From Acidobacteriota bacterium (GTDB lineage: Bacteria > Acidobacteriota > Terriglobia > Bryobacterales > Bryobacteraceae), in contig VFZO01000024.1 of NCBI GenBank assembly GCA_016871155.1, positions 1 to 39,590 on the forward strand: 39,590 bases of DNA, read 5' to 3'. Shown here one piece after another: positions 16,413 through 24,787 of the stretch; position 1 is the stretch's first letter; each line of letters begins with the position of its first letter. The notes under the pieces were generated by a model. It was not told the DNA's origin. It saw nothing but the letters and a program-made list of their open reading frames with translations, and did no database searches. The translations under genes and the position numbers were made by a program.

Positions 16413-16437
16413 CGGGCATCGCGGCGATCCCGTTTTT
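16413..16437 (+). terminator. GC hairpin plus T-run, or activator-binding dyad
   Basis: An imperfect dyad (CGGG-C-ATCG, loop CGG, CGATCCCG, 16413-16432) is followed by TTTTT at 16433-16437 on the plus strand. It looks like a rho-independent terminator, but no plus-strand gene leads into it. It also lies 76-96 nt upstream of the -12 GC of the kinase promoter, where an enhancer site for a sigma-54 activator could sit. Both readings are inference. Confidence 0.35.
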
Positions 16438-16466
16438 GGAAGGCCATTACTGTTCTTGGGAGCAAA

Positions 16467-16500
16467 TGCAAAGGGGCGCCCGGTTGGGCGCCCCTTTGCA
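16467..16500 (-). terminator. Perfect 15-bp stem-loop after the pilin-like gene
   Basis: The arms 16467-16481 (TGCAAAGGGGCGCCC) and 16486-16500 are perfect reverse complements around the loop GGTT. The stem starts 17 nt past the stop of the minus-strand pilin-like gene, and its outer part reads AAAGGGG...CCCCTTT on both strands, as in bidirectional intrinsic terminators. A long T-tract is missing. Termination for the pilin-like gene is the simplest role. Confidence 0.6.
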
Positions 16501-16516
16501 ACCGTTGGATTTCCGG

Positions 16517-17521
16517 CTAGAAGCAGATTCCGAGCTGCAAACCGAGCGTCTGAGCGCCCAGCGGCGAGATCAGCGTCCGATCCTGGAGCCGGACGAGATA
16601 GGCGTTGACTGCCCTCTGCATCCCGGCCTGATCGCCGATTGCCTGCGCCGCCGCTGCCTGATCGACCAGGCTGTTCAACGGCGAGGGATCGGCAACGAAC
16701 CAGCCGGCGACCGCCTTCAGCCCGAACGGTGTGAAGAGCGCCGTCGCTCCAGAGGGGCTGGCGACCGCCTCATCCACGCGGATCCGGGGATAGGCGTTCC
16801 ACTTCTCCCCATATACACCCAACTGCATGCTTCGAATGATGCCACGTTTCATGGTGACGTTGTAGGTCTTGAGGATCGGATCCACCGGATCGGGAGCGTT
16901 GAGAATCGTGTCGAACCCAACCATGCCGGACGAGTCGGCCATGGGCGCGGCCAGTTGCCGGGCGGTGCCGGGAGTGCTCAAGTAGGGAACAATCTGATTC
17001 ATGAGAGATTCGCGCTCCGCCGGAGACACGGCGAGGAGGAGGTACTCGAGGGTTACGATCGCCGAGCCGGCGAAAACGTCCCGGAACATTTCGTTGCGTC
17101 CGGCCTCCGCGCCTGGGGTTGGAATCCAGCGAACGGAGAGCTGTCCATTGAGGAAGCCGGTCGCGAGTGCCGTTTCGGTCCCCGTGACGCCGGGCATGGG
17201 GTCCATGGCCAGCGACCAGGAGTTCGCTGTCGTTTTGTAGGAGGAGGCCTTGAAGCCGTCCAATTCGCCGTTCGTGGGAAGCCCGGCGGCGCCAAGGGCG
17301 GCAGTCAGTGTCGGGGGAATCGTCCTTTGGTTGTGCACGGCCAGGGCGATCTGCTTCAGATTGTTCATCGTTTGCGTTCGGGCGGATGCCTCCCGCACTT
17401 TTTGAACCGCCGGAAGCAGTAGACCGATCATCACGGCTGTCGTGCTGATTACAACGAGCAGTTCAATGAGTGTAAAACCGGCTTGGCGGAGCCGCCGGGT
17501 CTTTGTGGAATTAAGTTTCAT
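16517..17521 (-). CDS. Pilin-like protein with type IV N-terminal methylation motif (DUF1559-like)
   Basis: A 334-residue protein. A short basic leader, [15 protein letters not shown], is followed by [20 protein letters not shown], the prepilin peptidase site (cleavage after Gly, Glu at +5) and hydrophobic helix. Next comes [15 protein letters not shown] and [14 protein letters not shown], the signature of the DUF1559 pilin-like proteins best known from Planctomycetes. The remaining 270 residues are not recognised and the usual DUF1559 C-terminal part is not obvious. The start ATG 17521 has a strong AGGAG. It stands 153 nt from the upstream nucleoside-hydrolase-like gene with no other pilus gene nearby, so it may form a surface or secretion-associated fibre on its own. 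A strong hairpin follows the stop. Confidence 0.75.
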   Translation of the reverse strand: MKLNSTKTRRLRQAGFTLIELLVVISTTAVMIGLLLPAVQKVREASARTQTMNNLKQIALAVHNQRTIPPTLTAALGAAGLPTNGELDGFKASSYKTTANSWSLAMDPMPGVTGTETALATGFLNGQLSVRWIPTPGAEAGRNEMFRDVFAGSAIVTLEYLLLAVSPAERESLMNQIVPYLSTPGTARQLAAPMADSSGMVGFDTILNAPDPVDPILKTYNVTMKRGIIRSMQLGVYGEKWNAYPRIRVDEAVASPSGATALFTPFGLKAVAGWFVADPSPLNSLVDQAAAAQAIGDQAGMQRAVNAYLVRLQDRTLISPLGAQTLGLQLGICF

Positions 17522-17674
17522 AGTTTTCTCCTTGTGATTTTGGGCAGTTATGTCGTGGTACCGCCGCTCACACAGGGGAAGGCGCACAAGGCCGGGCGAA
17601 TTCCGTCAGAACGGGCCATTCCAAATCGCCTCGAATTCTCCTACAGAGTTCCTCGCGAGAAAAGCCGTTTGTTT

Positions 17675-18643
17675 TCAGCGCAATTCTGGCTTTGAGGGAG
17701 CCGCGGCCGGTTTGGCCGGAGGCGCCGCTTTGGTGGGGTCGACAACCGGGCGGCGGAAGCGAGGCTGCCGCGGCACCGGTTTGGCGCTCGCCAATTCGAT
17801 ATAACTCTTCAAAACATCCGCTTTCAAATCCGGATTCAGCATTACCTGACGCACCGAGCCTTGCGGTTCGGAGAGCGTCCAAGCCTTGTCGGCCGGGCGC
17901 ATCGCGTACAGCACGGCGGCCATGTCGGACGTTTCCGCGTCGTAGGGCATGGGCTTGGCCGCCTTGTAGGCGTCCGCCACTGGATGCGCCGGCGACCAGG
18001 CGAATTCTTTCTCGATTGCCTCGGCCGGGAAAAGAACCGAATTGCCGGTGGACGGGCTGATGGAATAGATCGGCGAGGGCCACTTGCCGTTCAGGGCCAT
18101 GGCAGCCTTCGGATCGGACGCGACCAGGTAACGGACCTTCTCCTTGATCAACTCTTGCGAACCCGGAAGCGCGGCGACCCGAAGCAGGTTCGCCGGCGGC
18201 CCGCAGAGCACGACGATCGCATTCTGCTCAAACTGCGCGGTGAGCGCGTTGCGCACCAGCGCGGGGGACTCGGCCGTGTCGACCAGCCGGTGCATTCCGT
18301 GCGTATACACGGGCTTGCCTTCGGCATCCTTGCGTTCCAGGACTTTCGCCAGCATCGGGGTCTCGTCTTTCATCGCCCCGTCGGCCAAGAGTCCGACCGG
18401 CAATGTTCGCGAGAACGAGCCAAACGCCGCACTCACGGCGCCGGCATAAAATCGGCCGACGACCTCACAAAAGGCCGCCGAGCTGAGATTCGACCGCGTG
18501 CTGGAGACGCACACGACGCGGCACTCGTTTTTGCCATCGAAGCCGTAAAGCAATGACAGAGCCAGCGCCGTTTCGACTCGCGACCCCATGTCGCAATCGA
18601 AAACGACGCCGACGGAGGGTTTCCCTTGTCCGAAAAACTGCAT
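17675..18643 (-). CDS. Nucleoside-hydrolase-like protein with degenerate metal site
   Basis: A 322-residue protein with the layout of inosine/uridine-type nucleoside hydrolases: VVFDCDMGSRVETALALSL at the N-terminus (compare DTDxGNDVDDALAL), LPVGLLADG, HGMHRLVDTAES, IVVLCGPPANLLRVAALPG, and DAETSDMAAVLYAMRP near the end (compare the family's D..AVLYAVRP). The Ca-binding DxDxxxDD-type motif keeps the first two Asp but has Arg, Glu and Thr where further Asp are expected, so normal N-ribosyl hydrolysis is doubtful. No signal peptide is visible and the C-terminal 35 residues are Pro/Ala/Lys-rich. It starts 4 nt after the DUF1552 gene's stop, so it is in the same operon as the cytochrome pair and, further up, an MFS protein of a nucleoside-symporter family. 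Confidence 0.65.
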   Translation of the reverse strand: MQFFGQGKPSVGVVFDCDMGSRVETALALSLLYGFDGKNECRVVCVSSTRSNLSSAAFCEVVGRFYAGAVSAAFGSFSRTLPVGLLADGAMKDETPMLAKVLERKDAEGKPVYTHGMHRLVDTAESPALVRNALTAQFEQNAIVVLCGPPANLLRVAALPGSQELIKEKVRYLVASDPKAAMALNGKWPSPIYSISPSTGNSVLFPAEAIEKEFAWSPAHPVADAYKAAKPMPYDAETSDMAAVLYAMRPADKAWTLSEPQGSVRQVMLNPDLKADVLKSYIELASAKPVPRQPRFRRPVVDPTKAAPPAKPAAAPSKPELR

Positions 18644-18647
18644 GCGC

Positions 18648-19994
18648 TTAGGCCATGTCGAGTTCGCCGGCCCGGCCGGTCGCGTCGCCGAAGTGCTCGG
18701 CGTTGACGCCCATGCGATCCATCATGGTCAGATACAGGTTGGAAATCGGTGTCTCCTTGCGGTAGGTGATCCGCCGGCCGCCCTTGAACCTGTTGCCGCC
18801 CTTGCCGGCCACCAGCACCGGCAGATCCTCATGCGTGTGGCGGTTGCCATCCGACAGTCCGGCGCCGTAGACGATCATCGAGTTGTCGAGGATGTTCGAA
18901 TCCCCTTCTTGAATCGCCTTCAGCCGCTGCATCCACGCGGCGAATTGCACCATGTGGTACTCGTTGATCCTGGTGACCTTGTCGAGCAGATCCATCTTGC
19001 CTTGGTGGTGGGTGAGCGGATGGTGCCCGTCGGCGATTCCGATTTCGCGGTAGGGGCGCGAGGTGCCTTCACGGGTGACCAGGAAGGTCACGACGCGGGA
19101 GATATCAGCCTGGAAGGCGACGGTGATCATGTCGCTCATCAGTTTGAAATGTTCGGCGAAGTCGGCCGGGATGCCGAAGGGTTTGGGCATGCCCGGTTCG
19201 ATTTGGCGCTCGTCCTTTTCGGCCTTCTCCAACTGTTTCTCAATCTCGCGGATGGAGGAGAGATACTCGTCGAGCTTGCGGCGGTCTGTGGGGCCCAGGT
19301 CGCCCTGCAGCTTCTTCGTATCGGCGGTGACAAAATCAAGAACGCTCTTCCGATACTTGGCCTGACGGGCGCGGGCTTCCGGAGTCAGCGGCGTGCCCTT
19401 GCCAAACAGATGCTCGAAGAACGCGCGCGGATCCAGGATGGGCGGCAGAGGTTGCGTTTCGCTGCGCCAGGAGAGGTTATTGGTATAGGCGCAGGAGTAG
19501 CCCGAGTCGCAGTCGCCGGCTTGGCGCGCGTCCTCGATACCCAGTTGCAGCGACGGGAAACGGGTCAGCGAGCCGGTCTGATTGGCGACAATCTGATCGC
19601 AAGAGATTCCGGCCTTGATATCCACTGCCGATTTCTTCGGGTGCATGCCAGTCAGATAGGCGCCGCAGCATCGGCCATGGTCGCCGGCCCCGTCGAGCAG
19701 CGCGCGGCCGTTATTCTGGGTAAGGTTCGAAAGGATATTGAAATCCTGGCGCAGCGGGTCCATCGGGCGCAGGATCCGGGGCAGTTCGGCCGGGAACGCG
19801 CCATCCTCGGCGGGTGTCCAATGGCGCATATCGAGTCCATTGGGAACGTAGACAAAGGCCATGCGGACCGGCGCCTTGCCGGGGATCTTGGATGCGTTCA
19901 TGGCGGGGGCCATGGCGTCCAGCGCGGGCAGCGCGATCGCGGTTCCGAGCCCGCGCAACAGTGTGCGGCGAGAAAGGGCTTTTCTGGTCATCAT
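18648..19994 (-). CDS. Tat-exported DUF1552 protein
   Basis: A 448-residue protein with a twin-arginine signal (KALSRRTLLRGLGTAIALPA). It has the conserved DUF1552 body: RMAFVYVPNGLDMRHWTP near the mature N-terminus, a His/Gly-rich GAGDHGRCCGAYLTG, and VYGAGLSDGNRHTHEDLPVL with VLVAGKGGNRFKGG near the C-terminus. The last motif resembles the end of DUF1501 proteins, which have an alkaline-phosphatase-like fold. Family members are almost always next to a DUF1592-type cytochrome, as here. The start ATG 19994 overlaps the stop of that gene by 4 nt. The biochemical role of the family is unknown to me; the periplasm or cell surface is the expected site. Confidence 0.88.
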   Translation of the reverse strand: MMTRKALSRRTLLRGLGTAIALPALDAMAPAMNASKIPGKAPVRMAFVYVPNGLDMRHWTPAEDGAFPAELPRILRPMDPLRQDFNILSNLTQNNGRALLDGAGDHGRCCGAYLTGMHPKKSAVDIKAGISCDQIVANQTGSLTRFPSLQLGIEDARQAGDCDSGYSCAYTNNLSWRSETQPLPPILDPRAFFEHLFGKGTPLTPEARARQAKYRKSVLDFVTADTKKLQGDLGPTDRRKLDEYLSSIREIEKQLEKAEKDERQIEPGMPKPFGIPADFAEHFKLMSDMITVAFQADISRVVTFLVTREGTSRPYREIGIADGHHPLTHHQGKMDLLDKVTRINEYHMVQFAAWMQRLKAIQEGDSNILDNSMIVYGAGLSDGNRHTHEDLPVLVAGKGGNRFKGGRRITYRKETPISNLYLTMMDRMGVNAEHFGDATGRAGELDMA

Positions 19995-22291
19995 CGTTGT
20001 GCCACCTGCTTTTTCATTGTCTCTTCTTTGGGAGCCTCTCCGCGCCGTTGCTGGAACGGCAGGCTCTCCACGATTTCGAGCAGCAGCGGCTGGAAGGGAT
20101 ATCCCTGCGCCGCGAGTCTCTTTACGATTCCTTCGACGGTCTTGCGATCATATCGCTCCAGACCGCGGCCGAGGGCGTAGGTCAACATCTTCTCCGTAGC
20201 CGCCCGGGCGAACTGCGGCAGTTCGTCCAGCAGAATTGTGCGGAATTCGGCCGCGTTCTTGTAGCTCTTGCCGTTCAACAGCGTACCAGCCGAGTCGATG
20301 TCGAATTTGCCGTCCTTAGAGCGCCAGCGCCCGATAGCGTCGTAGTTTTCCAGGCTGAAGCCCATGGTGTCCATGCGTTCGTGGCAGGAGGCGCAGACGG
20401 CGTTCGAACGGTGCTTTTCCAACTGCTGGCGCAGCGTTCCCGCGCTGCCCACGGCGTCCTCGTTCAGCGGCGGCACGTCGGGCGGCGGGGGAGGCGGCGG
20501 CGTGCCCAGAATATTCTGCAGCACATATTTTCCTCGAATGACCGGCGAAGTACGCGTCGGGTAACTGCTAACGGTCAACACGCTGGCGTGGCTCAAAATG
20601 CCGCCGCGCTCCTTGGTCGAGAGATCGACGCGGCGGAACTCCGGCCCGATTATGTTGGGAATGCCGTAGTGTTTGGCCAGGACTTCGTTCAAGAACGTAT
20701 AGTTCGAGTCGATAAACTCGGCCATCGGACGATTCTCACGCAGCATATGCTCAAAGAACATCCGCGTTTCGGTGCGCATGGCGTCGCGCAACTCCGGGCC
20801 CCACTGCGGGAAGAGCTTCGGATCCGGCTTCATCTGGTTCAGATTCCGGATTTCGAGCCACTGTCCGGCGAAGTTTTCGGCCAAAGCGGAAGATCGTTCG
20901 TCGGCCAGCAACCGTTTCACCTGGGCGGCCAGCGTACCCGGCGTGCGCAGTTTGCCGGTCTCCGCGAGGCCCAGCAGTTCGCCATCCGGCATGGAAGACC
21001 AGAGAAAATACGACAGGCGCGACGCGAGTTCGATCTCGGAGATTCGATGAATCCGCGCCGGATCGTTCGGCGCAGGGTGCTTTTCGATGCGGAACAGGAA
21101 GTGCGGCGAGGTGAGCATCGCCTGCATAGCCAACTGCAATCCCTGTTCAACGGATTGGCCTTCGCGACGGGCCATGGCCACGAACCCTTCGAGCGGAGCG
21201 ATGTCGGCCCGCGTAACCGGGCGGCGATAGGCGCGCCGGGCGAGTTGCGTCAAAATCTTCGAAACACAGGGCGCGCCGGAGTTCGGATCGCAGACCAGAA
21301 CCCGCTTGCGAGAAGCGCGGTCCACCTTCGCCGGAAAGGGCCCAATAAACTTGATCATGTTGAAGAACTTGTTCTTCTTGTCGTCGAACACGTCCTTCTC
21401 GTCGAGAGTCTTGACGAAATCGTCGTCTAGAAAGCCAACACGGAACACGTGGTCCCCCTCGGGCAGGACTAACTTGAAATGCTCTTCCGAGTACGGACTG
21501 AAGTAGACCAGGCCGGACGGCTTGGTTTCGACCATGCGCTCGTACAGCAGCTTTCCGTCCATCCAGAAGCCCATCTTGACGGGCTTCGCGCCGGCCGCCC
21601 GTTCGCCGGGCAGTCCGATGGTGATTTCGTACTCGCCGTCCCAATCGATGCGGTGAGAGGCTTCGATGTTAGAGCGGCCCAGCCGGCGGACGGTGCGCGT
21701 CTTCGAGTGATACTCGAACTCCAACGGCTTGGCCGGGAGCGGATCGGCGCCCAGCGCCCGGGAGGCGATGGTCTCGGCGGCCTCCAGGTACTTCTGCATC
21801 AGCACGGGGGAGATGGTCAGCACGTCGCCTATGTTGTCGAAGCCGTGGCCCGAATCGTCGGCCGGGAAATCCTTCTCGGCGCGGAAGTCGACGGCCAGCA
21901 GGTCGCGGATCGTATTCGTATACTCGACACGATTCAAGCGGCGGGCGGTGACGCGGCCAGGATCGGGCTTCACGTTGCGGTCGGCGCGCTCCCACTCGGT
22001 CTCGAGAAAACCGGCGAGTCGATCCACCTCTGCGACAGTCGGCCGGGGCAGGCCCTTCGGCGGCATTTCGCCGGAACGGATCTTCTGCAGTATCCGTTCC
22101 CACGGTTCCCTGGCCTGCAAGACCGAACCGGGCTGCGTGAACGGAGTGATGTCCACACCGCCAGACTGGGTGCGCCCGTTGTGGCAAGCGGCACAGTTCC
22201 TGTTCAGCAACGGTTGAACGTCGTGGTCAAAGGTCCTGGGCTGGCCGAAGGCCACCAGAAATCCGAGAGCGATCAGACACCAATAGCGCAT
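19991..22291 (-). CDS. DUF1592/DUF1588/DUF1585-type exported c-cytochrome
   Basis: A 766-residue multidomain secreted protein. A signal peptide (MRYWCLIALGFLVAFGQP) is followed by an N-terminal cytochrome domain with heme motif CAACH (residues 33-37) and MPPKGLPRP, the likely distal-Met loop. Then come the DUF1587 block (RVTARRLNRVEYTNTIRDLL), a long middle section with a carbohydrate-binding-like region, the DUF1592 motif (SSYPTRTSPVIRGKYVLQNI with ILGTPPPPPPPDVPPL), DUF1588 with a second CASCH (633-637), and DUF1585 (TYALGRGLERYD). This is the domain order known from Planctomycetes and Acidobacteria. ATG 22291 is preferred because it opens the signal peptide; TTG 22306 is possible. It is co-encoded with the DUF1552 gene. 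Its function is not established. Confidence 0.9.
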   Translation of the reverse strand: MRYWCLIALGFLVAFGQPRTFDHDVQPLLNRNCAACHNGRTQSGGVDITPFTQPGSVLQAREPWERILQKIRSGEMPPKGLPRPTVAEVDRLAGFLETEWERADRNVKPDPGRVTARRLNRVEYTNTIRDLLAVDFRAEKDFPADDSGHGFDNIGDVLTISPVLMQKYLEAAETIASRALGADPLPAKPLEFEYHSKTRTVRRLGRSNIEASHRIDWDGEYEITIGLPGERAAGAKPVKMGFWMDGKLLYERMVETKPSGLVYFSPYSEEHFKLVLPEGDHVFRVGFLDDDFVKTLDEKDVFDDKKNKFFNMIKFIGPFPAKVDRASRKRVLVCDPNSGAPCVSKILTQLARRAYRRPVTRADIAPLEGFVAMARREGQSVEQGLQLAMQAMLTSPHFLFRIEKHPAPNDPARIHRISEIELASRLSYFLWSSMPDGELLGLAETGKLRTPGTLAAQVKRLLADERSSALAENFAGQWLEIRNLNQMKPDPKLFPQWGPELRDAMRTETRMFFEHMLRENRPMAEFIDSNYTFLNEVLAKHYGIPNIIGPEFRRVDLSTKERGGILSHASVLTVSSYPTRTSPVIRGKYVLQNILGTPPPPPPPDVPPLNEDAVGSAGTLRQQLEKHRSNAVCASCHERMDTMGFSLENYDAIGRWRSKDGKFDIDSAGTLLNGKSYKNAAEFRTILLDELPQFARAATEKMLTYALGRGLERYDRKTVEGIVKRLAAQGYPFQPLLLEIVESLPFQQRRGEAPKEETMKKQVAQR

Positions 22292-22334
22292 CGGGGGACT
22301 ACTCAACAGAATAACGCCAACTGGGTTGATTTTG

Positions 22335-22742
22335 TTACGCCGACGCTCTTAGTTTAATGAAAAAGAAGATACTTAACGCGACGCCGGCGATGCTGGGGCA
22401 TACGAAAATCGCGACATTTAGAGCGTCGTCCTTTCCCACAGCCAAACAGTAAGCGACGGCGGCGATTCCCGCGACCGCCAGGGCCGCGAAAGCGCCGGAG
22501 CGCAACGCCGGAATGGCGCCGGCGATTAGCACGATTCCGAAGAACGACAGCAATCCGAGAATTCGCCATCCGTACCGCAGCGGCTCTACCAGCCCGGCGC
22601 CAAAATAAAGAAAAAGATCGAATAGCGCCCGCCACCCCGTTCGCGGGCCGCTGGCCAACATGCCGATAAGGCCAAAGTACGCGGCCAGGGCTAGCGCCGG
22701 CGTCAGAAGCGCCAAACAAGTCAGGTAGCGCAGGTAGTGCAC
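22335..22742 (-). CDS. Small four-helix membrane protein, unknown
   Basis: A 135-residue, strongly hydrophobic protein with about four membrane helices: residues 7-29 (LTCLALLTPALALAAYFGL), 59-80 (RILGLLSFFGIVLIAGAIPA), 83-99 and 107-130 (LNVAIFVCPSIAGVALSIFF). It has no motif that I recognise. The start is GTG 22742, preceded by AAGG. It lies 33 nt after the MFS gene and 43 nt before the cytochrome gene on the same strand, so it is probably co-transcribed with both and may be an accessory to either. Confidence 0.6.
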   Translation of the reverse strand: MHYLRYLTCLALLTPALALAAYFGLIGMLASGPRTGWRALFDLFLYFGAGLVEPLRYGWRILGLLSFFGIVLIAGAIPALRSGAFAALAVAGIAAVAYCLAVGKDDALNVAIFVCPSIAGVALSIFFFIKLRASA

Positions 22743-22775
22743 GACCTTACGGGCGTAATCGGCGGCCGGAACTTG

Positions 22776-23960
22776 TCAGTGAGCCGCCGCCTTTGGACGG
22801 AATAGAGCCATGAAAATCACCGCGCACAGGACCGTCAAAACCAACGGCACCATGAAGATCCTGGTGTAGTCGTCCTTGTACAGGCCCGCGATATAGCCCG
22901 CAAACCAACTGCCGGCCACCATTCCGGCGCCCAACAGCACAAAGGCAATGAGCCCCTGGGCGGAGGCGCGAATCTCCGGGCCGGCGACCTGGTCGACATA
23001 AATATAGGAAGCCGTAAAGAAACAGACGTAGCAGATGCCGTGCAGCGTGAGCGACGCGAGCACCAGCCACAGCGGTCCGCCCAACGCGAAAATCGCGTAC
23101 CGGACAGGCCAGGCGAGAATCCCCAGGGCCATGGTCCCCCGGATGCCCCACTTGTTCAACATCTTCGGCAGCAGCAACATGGTGACGATCTCCGCCGCCT
23201 GCGCGATGGACATCCAGGCCGGCGCCTGGCCCTCGGGCAGGCCGATCGCGTAGAGGAACGGTCCGGTCAGGATGAAGTAGAACATCAATTCCGTCGCGAC
23301 CACGAAGGCGAGGCCCAGAAAAATCGCGAACTCTCGGTTCTTCAGCAGTTGCAGCGCGCCGAGAAACGCCAGCGGCGAGTCGTTCTTTTTAGCGGGCGGC
23401 GTGTGCGGCAGCGTGAAGCAGAAGACACCAAGGATCGCCGACAGGCCGGCAGCTAGCGTCATCCCGTCGAAGCCGCCGCCCAGCAACCCCGGCGCCCAGC
23501 CGCGGATACCAATGCCGAGCAGCAGTCCGACAACGATCCAACCGATCGTGCCCCAAACGCGCACCAGCGAGAATTCACCTTCGGCTTCCGGCATGTGGTG
23601 GAAGCAAATAGAGTTGGTCAGCGCCAGCGTGGGCCCATAAAGCAGCGCCCAGAGCAGCATCCAGATCCAAACGCCGTCGTAGTCCCTGGCCGTGGCCATG
23701 ATGGCGAGCGGCATGGCACCGGCCAGGTGAAGAACCGCCAGCAGTTTATCGGTGGGCACAAAGCGGTCCGCTAACTGCCCAACAAAGAACGGGGCGACCA
23801 TGCAGCCGATCGGGAGCAGCGAGTAGATGCCGCCCACCTGGCCGTCGGACAGTTGGAGCACTTTGCCCAGATACGCCGAAAAGTCCGGATACCAGGCGCC
23901 CCAGACCATGTATTCGAGCAGCATCATGACGCTGAGACGGAAACGAATGGAGGTGAACAA
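22776..23960 (-). CDS. MFS transporter of the nucleoside:H+ symporter type
   Basis: A 394-residue protein with twelve predicted helices. The start LSVMMLLEYMVWGAWYPDFS and the following YLGKVLQLSDGQVGGIYSLL, PIGCMVAPFFVGQLADRF and KLLAVLHLAGAMPLAIMA match the NupG/nuc_H_symport branch of the major facilitator superfamily, in which proton-driven nucleosides are the known substrates. RVWGTIGWIVVG and YVDQVAGPEIRASAQGL are other family landmarks. The probable start is TTG 23960, since ATG 23927 would trim the first helix. It heads a minus-strand operon that ends with a nucleoside-hydrolase-like gene. The real substrate in this lineage could also be a sugar derivative. Confidence 0.85.
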   Translation of the reverse strand: MFTSIRFRLSVMMLLEYMVWGAWYPDFSAYLGKVLQLSDGQVGGIYSLLPIGCMVAPFFVGQLADRFVPTDKLLAVLHLAGAMPLAIMATARDYDGVWIWMLLWALLYGPTLALTNSICFHHMPEAEGEFSLVRVWGTIGWIVVGLLLGIGIRGWAPGLLGGGFDGMTLAAGLSAILGVFCFTLPHTPPAKKNDSPLAFLGALQLLKNREFAIFLGLAFVVATELMFYFILTGPFLYAIGLPEGQAPAWMSIAQAAEIVTMLLLPKMLNKWGIRGTMALGILAWPVRYAIFALGGPLWLVLASLTLHGICYVCFFTASYIYVDQVAGPEIRASAQGLIAFVLLGAGMVAGSWFAGYIAGLYKDDYTRIFMVPLVLTVLCAVIFMALFRPKAAAH

Positions 23961-23989
23961 GATTCAGAGAGTGTATCGCGGATTGGGCT

Positions 23990-24694
23990 ATGATCTTAGG
24001 ATTGATTCCGCGTCTCCTGCTCACCGTCGCAATTTTGCTTGGCTTCTGCTACAGCCCGGCCGTTGAGGGCGCACCCGCGCGCAAGAGCTCCGCCCGGAAG
24101 AAGAAGCCGGCGGCGAAGAATTCGAAGAAGAAGACCGTCAAACGGCGGCCGGTCCGACGGAAGCCGGTCGCGCGGCGGCCGGTTTTGGTGGCGGCCCGGC
24201 CGGCTGCGGCGAATTCGCTCCGCCAAGTCAAAGCGGGCGAGATCGCACCCAGGCTAGGCTGCTCCCGCCAGGCGCTGGAGGCAGCCTCGTCGCTCCAGGG
24301 CCTGCGTTACCGCCGCGGCGGCACAAGTCCGGACACCGGTTTCGACTGCAGCGGGTTCGTCCAGTACGTCTATCGGAACTCCTGCGAGGTCGATTTGCCC
24401 CGCACCGCGCAGGCGCAGTTTGGCGTTGGGACCGAAGTGGGCCGGGAGGATCTGAGAGAGGGCGACCTGGTCTTCTTTAAGCGCGGCGCGGCCGGCTGGC
24501 ACGTGGGCATCTACTCCGGCGACGGGCAGTTCATCCATTCGCCGAACACGCGGGACCGGGTGCGGTACTCGTCGCTGTCGACGCCCTACTTCCAACGAAG
24601 TTACTTGGGCGCCCGGCGGTTGACCATGGATCTGGCGCCGGTACTGCCGGAGACCGTTTTCCCGCCCGCCGAAGCGGTGGAAGCGGAGAACTAG
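23990..24694 (+). CDS. NlpC/P60 cell-wall hydrolase with basic linker
   Basis: A 234-residue peptidoglycan endopeptidase. It has a signal peptide (about 1-28), a very basic, Pro-containing linker (about 30-72, with RKKKPAAKNSKKKTVKRRPV), then the NlpC/P60 domain from about residue 90. The catalytic Cys is Cys120 in GFDCSGFVQYVY, His171 lies in WHVGIYSGDGQ, and His183 in QFIHSPN is a likely third residue. Family members cut gamma-D-Glu to meso-DAP bonds in stem peptides. ATG 23990 faces the divergent MFS gene 29 nt away. The linker carries no known cell-wall-binding repeat (LysM or SH3), so charge attraction to the wall polymer may replace one. Confidence 0.88.
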   Translation: MILGLIPRLLLTVAILLGFCYSPAVEGAPARKSSARKKKPAAKNSKKKTVKRRPVRRKPVARRPVLVAARPAAANSLRQVKAGEIAPRLGCSRQALEAASSLQGLRYRRGGTSPDTGFDCSGFVQYVYRNSCEVDLPRTAQAQFGVGTEVGREDLREGDLVFFKRGAAGWHVGIYSGDGQFIHSPNTRDRVRYSSLSTPYFQRSYLGARRLTMDLAPVLPETVFPPAEAVEAEN

Positions 24695-24730
24695 ACACAG
24701 CCCTGGCCTTTTTCGCAAGGTGCGTGCGCT

Positions 24731-24774
24731 TCTGAGAGCGGTGACAACGGAACTGGATTTCCGGTCACCTCAGA
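24731..24774 (+). promoter_or_regulatory. Structured leader (nested hairpin) ahead of the PEP-CTERM gene
   Basis: Nested inverted repeats: TCTGA/TCAGA (24731-24735 and 24770-24774), GGTGAC/GTCACC (24740-24745 and 24764-24769) and CGGAA/TTCCG (24748-24752 and 24759-24763), with loop CTGGAT. The structure ends one base into the ribosome-binding site AGAAAGGA (24773-24780) of the gene at 24788. It could mask that site in the mRNA, or protect or terminate the upstream transcript. No T-run follows. Confidence 0.4.
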
Positions 24775-24787
24775 AAGGACTCTCGAT

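Noticed and set aside
18588..21430. Two overlapping plus-strand open frames of over 500 codons
   Set aside because: Antisense to the nucleoside-hydrolase-like, DUF1552 and DUF1592-type genes, all of which have clear family motifs and coupled starts.
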